The notes under the pieces were generated by a model. The model saw nothing but the letters and a program-made list of their open reading frames with translations, did not search any database and was not told where the DNA came from. This document shows, piece by piece, positions 63,367-64,000 of a DNA stretch of 64,000 nucleotides (position 1 is the stretch's first letter; each line of letters opens with the position of its first letter). The position numbers and the translations under genes were made by a program. The DNA is taken from NCBI RefSeq assembly GCF_041296385.1, contig NW_027184084.1, positions 1,488,001 to 1,552,000 of the forward strand. Reading direction: 5' to 3'. Origin of the DNA: Aphelocoma coerulescens (taxonomy: Eukaryota > Chordata > Aves > Passeriformes > Corvidae).

Positions 63367-64000
63367 TGTCTAGGTTTGAAAGACAGGTGTCTGCTAAGGA
63401 AGGCAGAAGCCTCCCTTGAAGTGGCAGATATAACCCCTTTCCCCCTGAGTTATTATGATTTTGAAATCAAGGGTCTTTAGGCAAAGATGTGGGAAATAGG
63501 AATAACAGTTCTTTACTATAGATAGATAGATAGATAACCAGTCGAACAAAACAACAACAACTATGACAATAACAGCAAACACAAACCCAGTCCCAGCCTT
63601 CTCAGCTGTCAGGCTACTCCCCCTCGGGTGCAGTTCCGCTCGCAGCCGGCAGGGATCGCTGGCGGCTCCCGGTGAGCAGGGCAGGTGCGATGGTTCCCCC
63701 GCGGCTGCAGGGGGCGCTCCGGAGCGAGCTCGGGGAACACGCGGCACTGGTAGCCTGGGATCCCGGGGAAGGGTGGAACAAAGGCTTCACAAACTCTGGG
63801 CAGCCGGTCCTGGATTCCCGGAACAGCAGGCTGGAAATGGCAAGGCCGGAGCGGCAGGCACAAACACAAATCCTGGGTGGCAGACGAGATGTATCCAAAA
63901 GGGGAACTCCCCGGGGCTCCAGGCAGGCAGGGTGAGCACGGCTACAGCGTAGCGAAGGCTTGAAACAACAGCGGTGCAGGGCGGCCACAGCCCCAGCCTC
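63367..64000 (-). repeat. LTR-A, copy 2 of the ERVL-2 3' LTR (partial)
   Basis: Duplicate of 48627-49260, cut by the window end. A second ERVL-2 interior is expected beyond 64000. Confidence 0.92.

Larger units (their letters stand above)
55052..64000. repeat. Tandem duplication, copy 2 (continues past window)
   Basis: Copy of 40312-49260 at offset 14740. Substitutions seen: 55167, 55203, 55513, 63815, 63908 and 63961. The translated frames between them are identical in the two copies. Confidence 0.93.

Noticed and set aside
1..64000. CRISPR arrays, bacterial operons, rRNA or tRNA genes.
   Set aside because: No regularly spaced identical short repeats and no RNA gene that I can recognise; the tRNA-like text is limited to primer-binding sites.

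Overview
The window looks like vertebrate, most probably bird, repeat-rich genomic DNA. It is a dense, nested graveyard of endogenous retroviruses (ERVs), and I recognise no ordinary host gene in 64 kb. Bird is inferred from an Env whose transmembrane subunit is alpharetrovirus-like, from class II pol genes with tRNA-Lys or tRNA-Trp-like primer sites, and from long class III-like elements with 5-bp target duplications. A passerine, and a W-linked or pericentromeric location, are plausible but unproven.

Layout. (1) 1-14792: a class II provirus on the minus strand (ERV-B; LTR, gag, dUTPase-like/protease, RT, IN) is interrupted by a solo LTR-A at 8411-9319 and by an env-less class III-like provirus (ERVL-1) whose 5' end is at 6056. 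(2) 14793-25087: older pol, gag and env fragments (here called ERV-D and ERV-E), cut up by at least six LTRs. (3) 25088-32570: the only plus-strand provirus (ERV-C), flanked by GAGGGA duplications. It has a triplicated primer-binding site, two identical leader hairpins and an aligned A-AAA-AAC frameshift site at the end of gag. (4) 32571-41392: old pol remnant, solo LTRs, and a decayed env locus (ERV-J) split by two LTRs. (5) 41393-48626: a class I-like remnant (LTR-L, integrase tail) with a deleted alpharetrovirus-like provirus (ERV-K, duplications GGTCAC) inserted in its LTR. (6) 48627-55748: a nearly intact env-less class III-like provirus (ERVL-2) with a 1042-codon pol. (7) 55052-64000: a near-identical second copy of 40312-49260, offset by 14740 bp.

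How the parts relate. Target-site duplications and resumed reading frames let most insertions be ordered. Class III-like elements (LTR-A, LTR-B, LTR-I) made 5-bp duplications and class II elements (ERV-C, ERV-K, LTR-M, LTR-O) 6-bp ones. The right LTR of ERVL-2 is a hybrid: its first ~207 bp match the ERVL-2 3' LTR and the rest matches the solo LTR at 40106-41008, including the solo copy's flank. This is the expected junction of unequal recombination between two LTRs, and it explains the 14.7-kb tandem duplication.

In both ERVL elements gag and pol share one frame separated by a single UAG, which suggests stop-codon readthrough. ERV-C instead uses a -1 frameshift signal. All proviruses seen carry at least one break except the ERVL-2 pol frame. 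Element names here are local labels, not database names.
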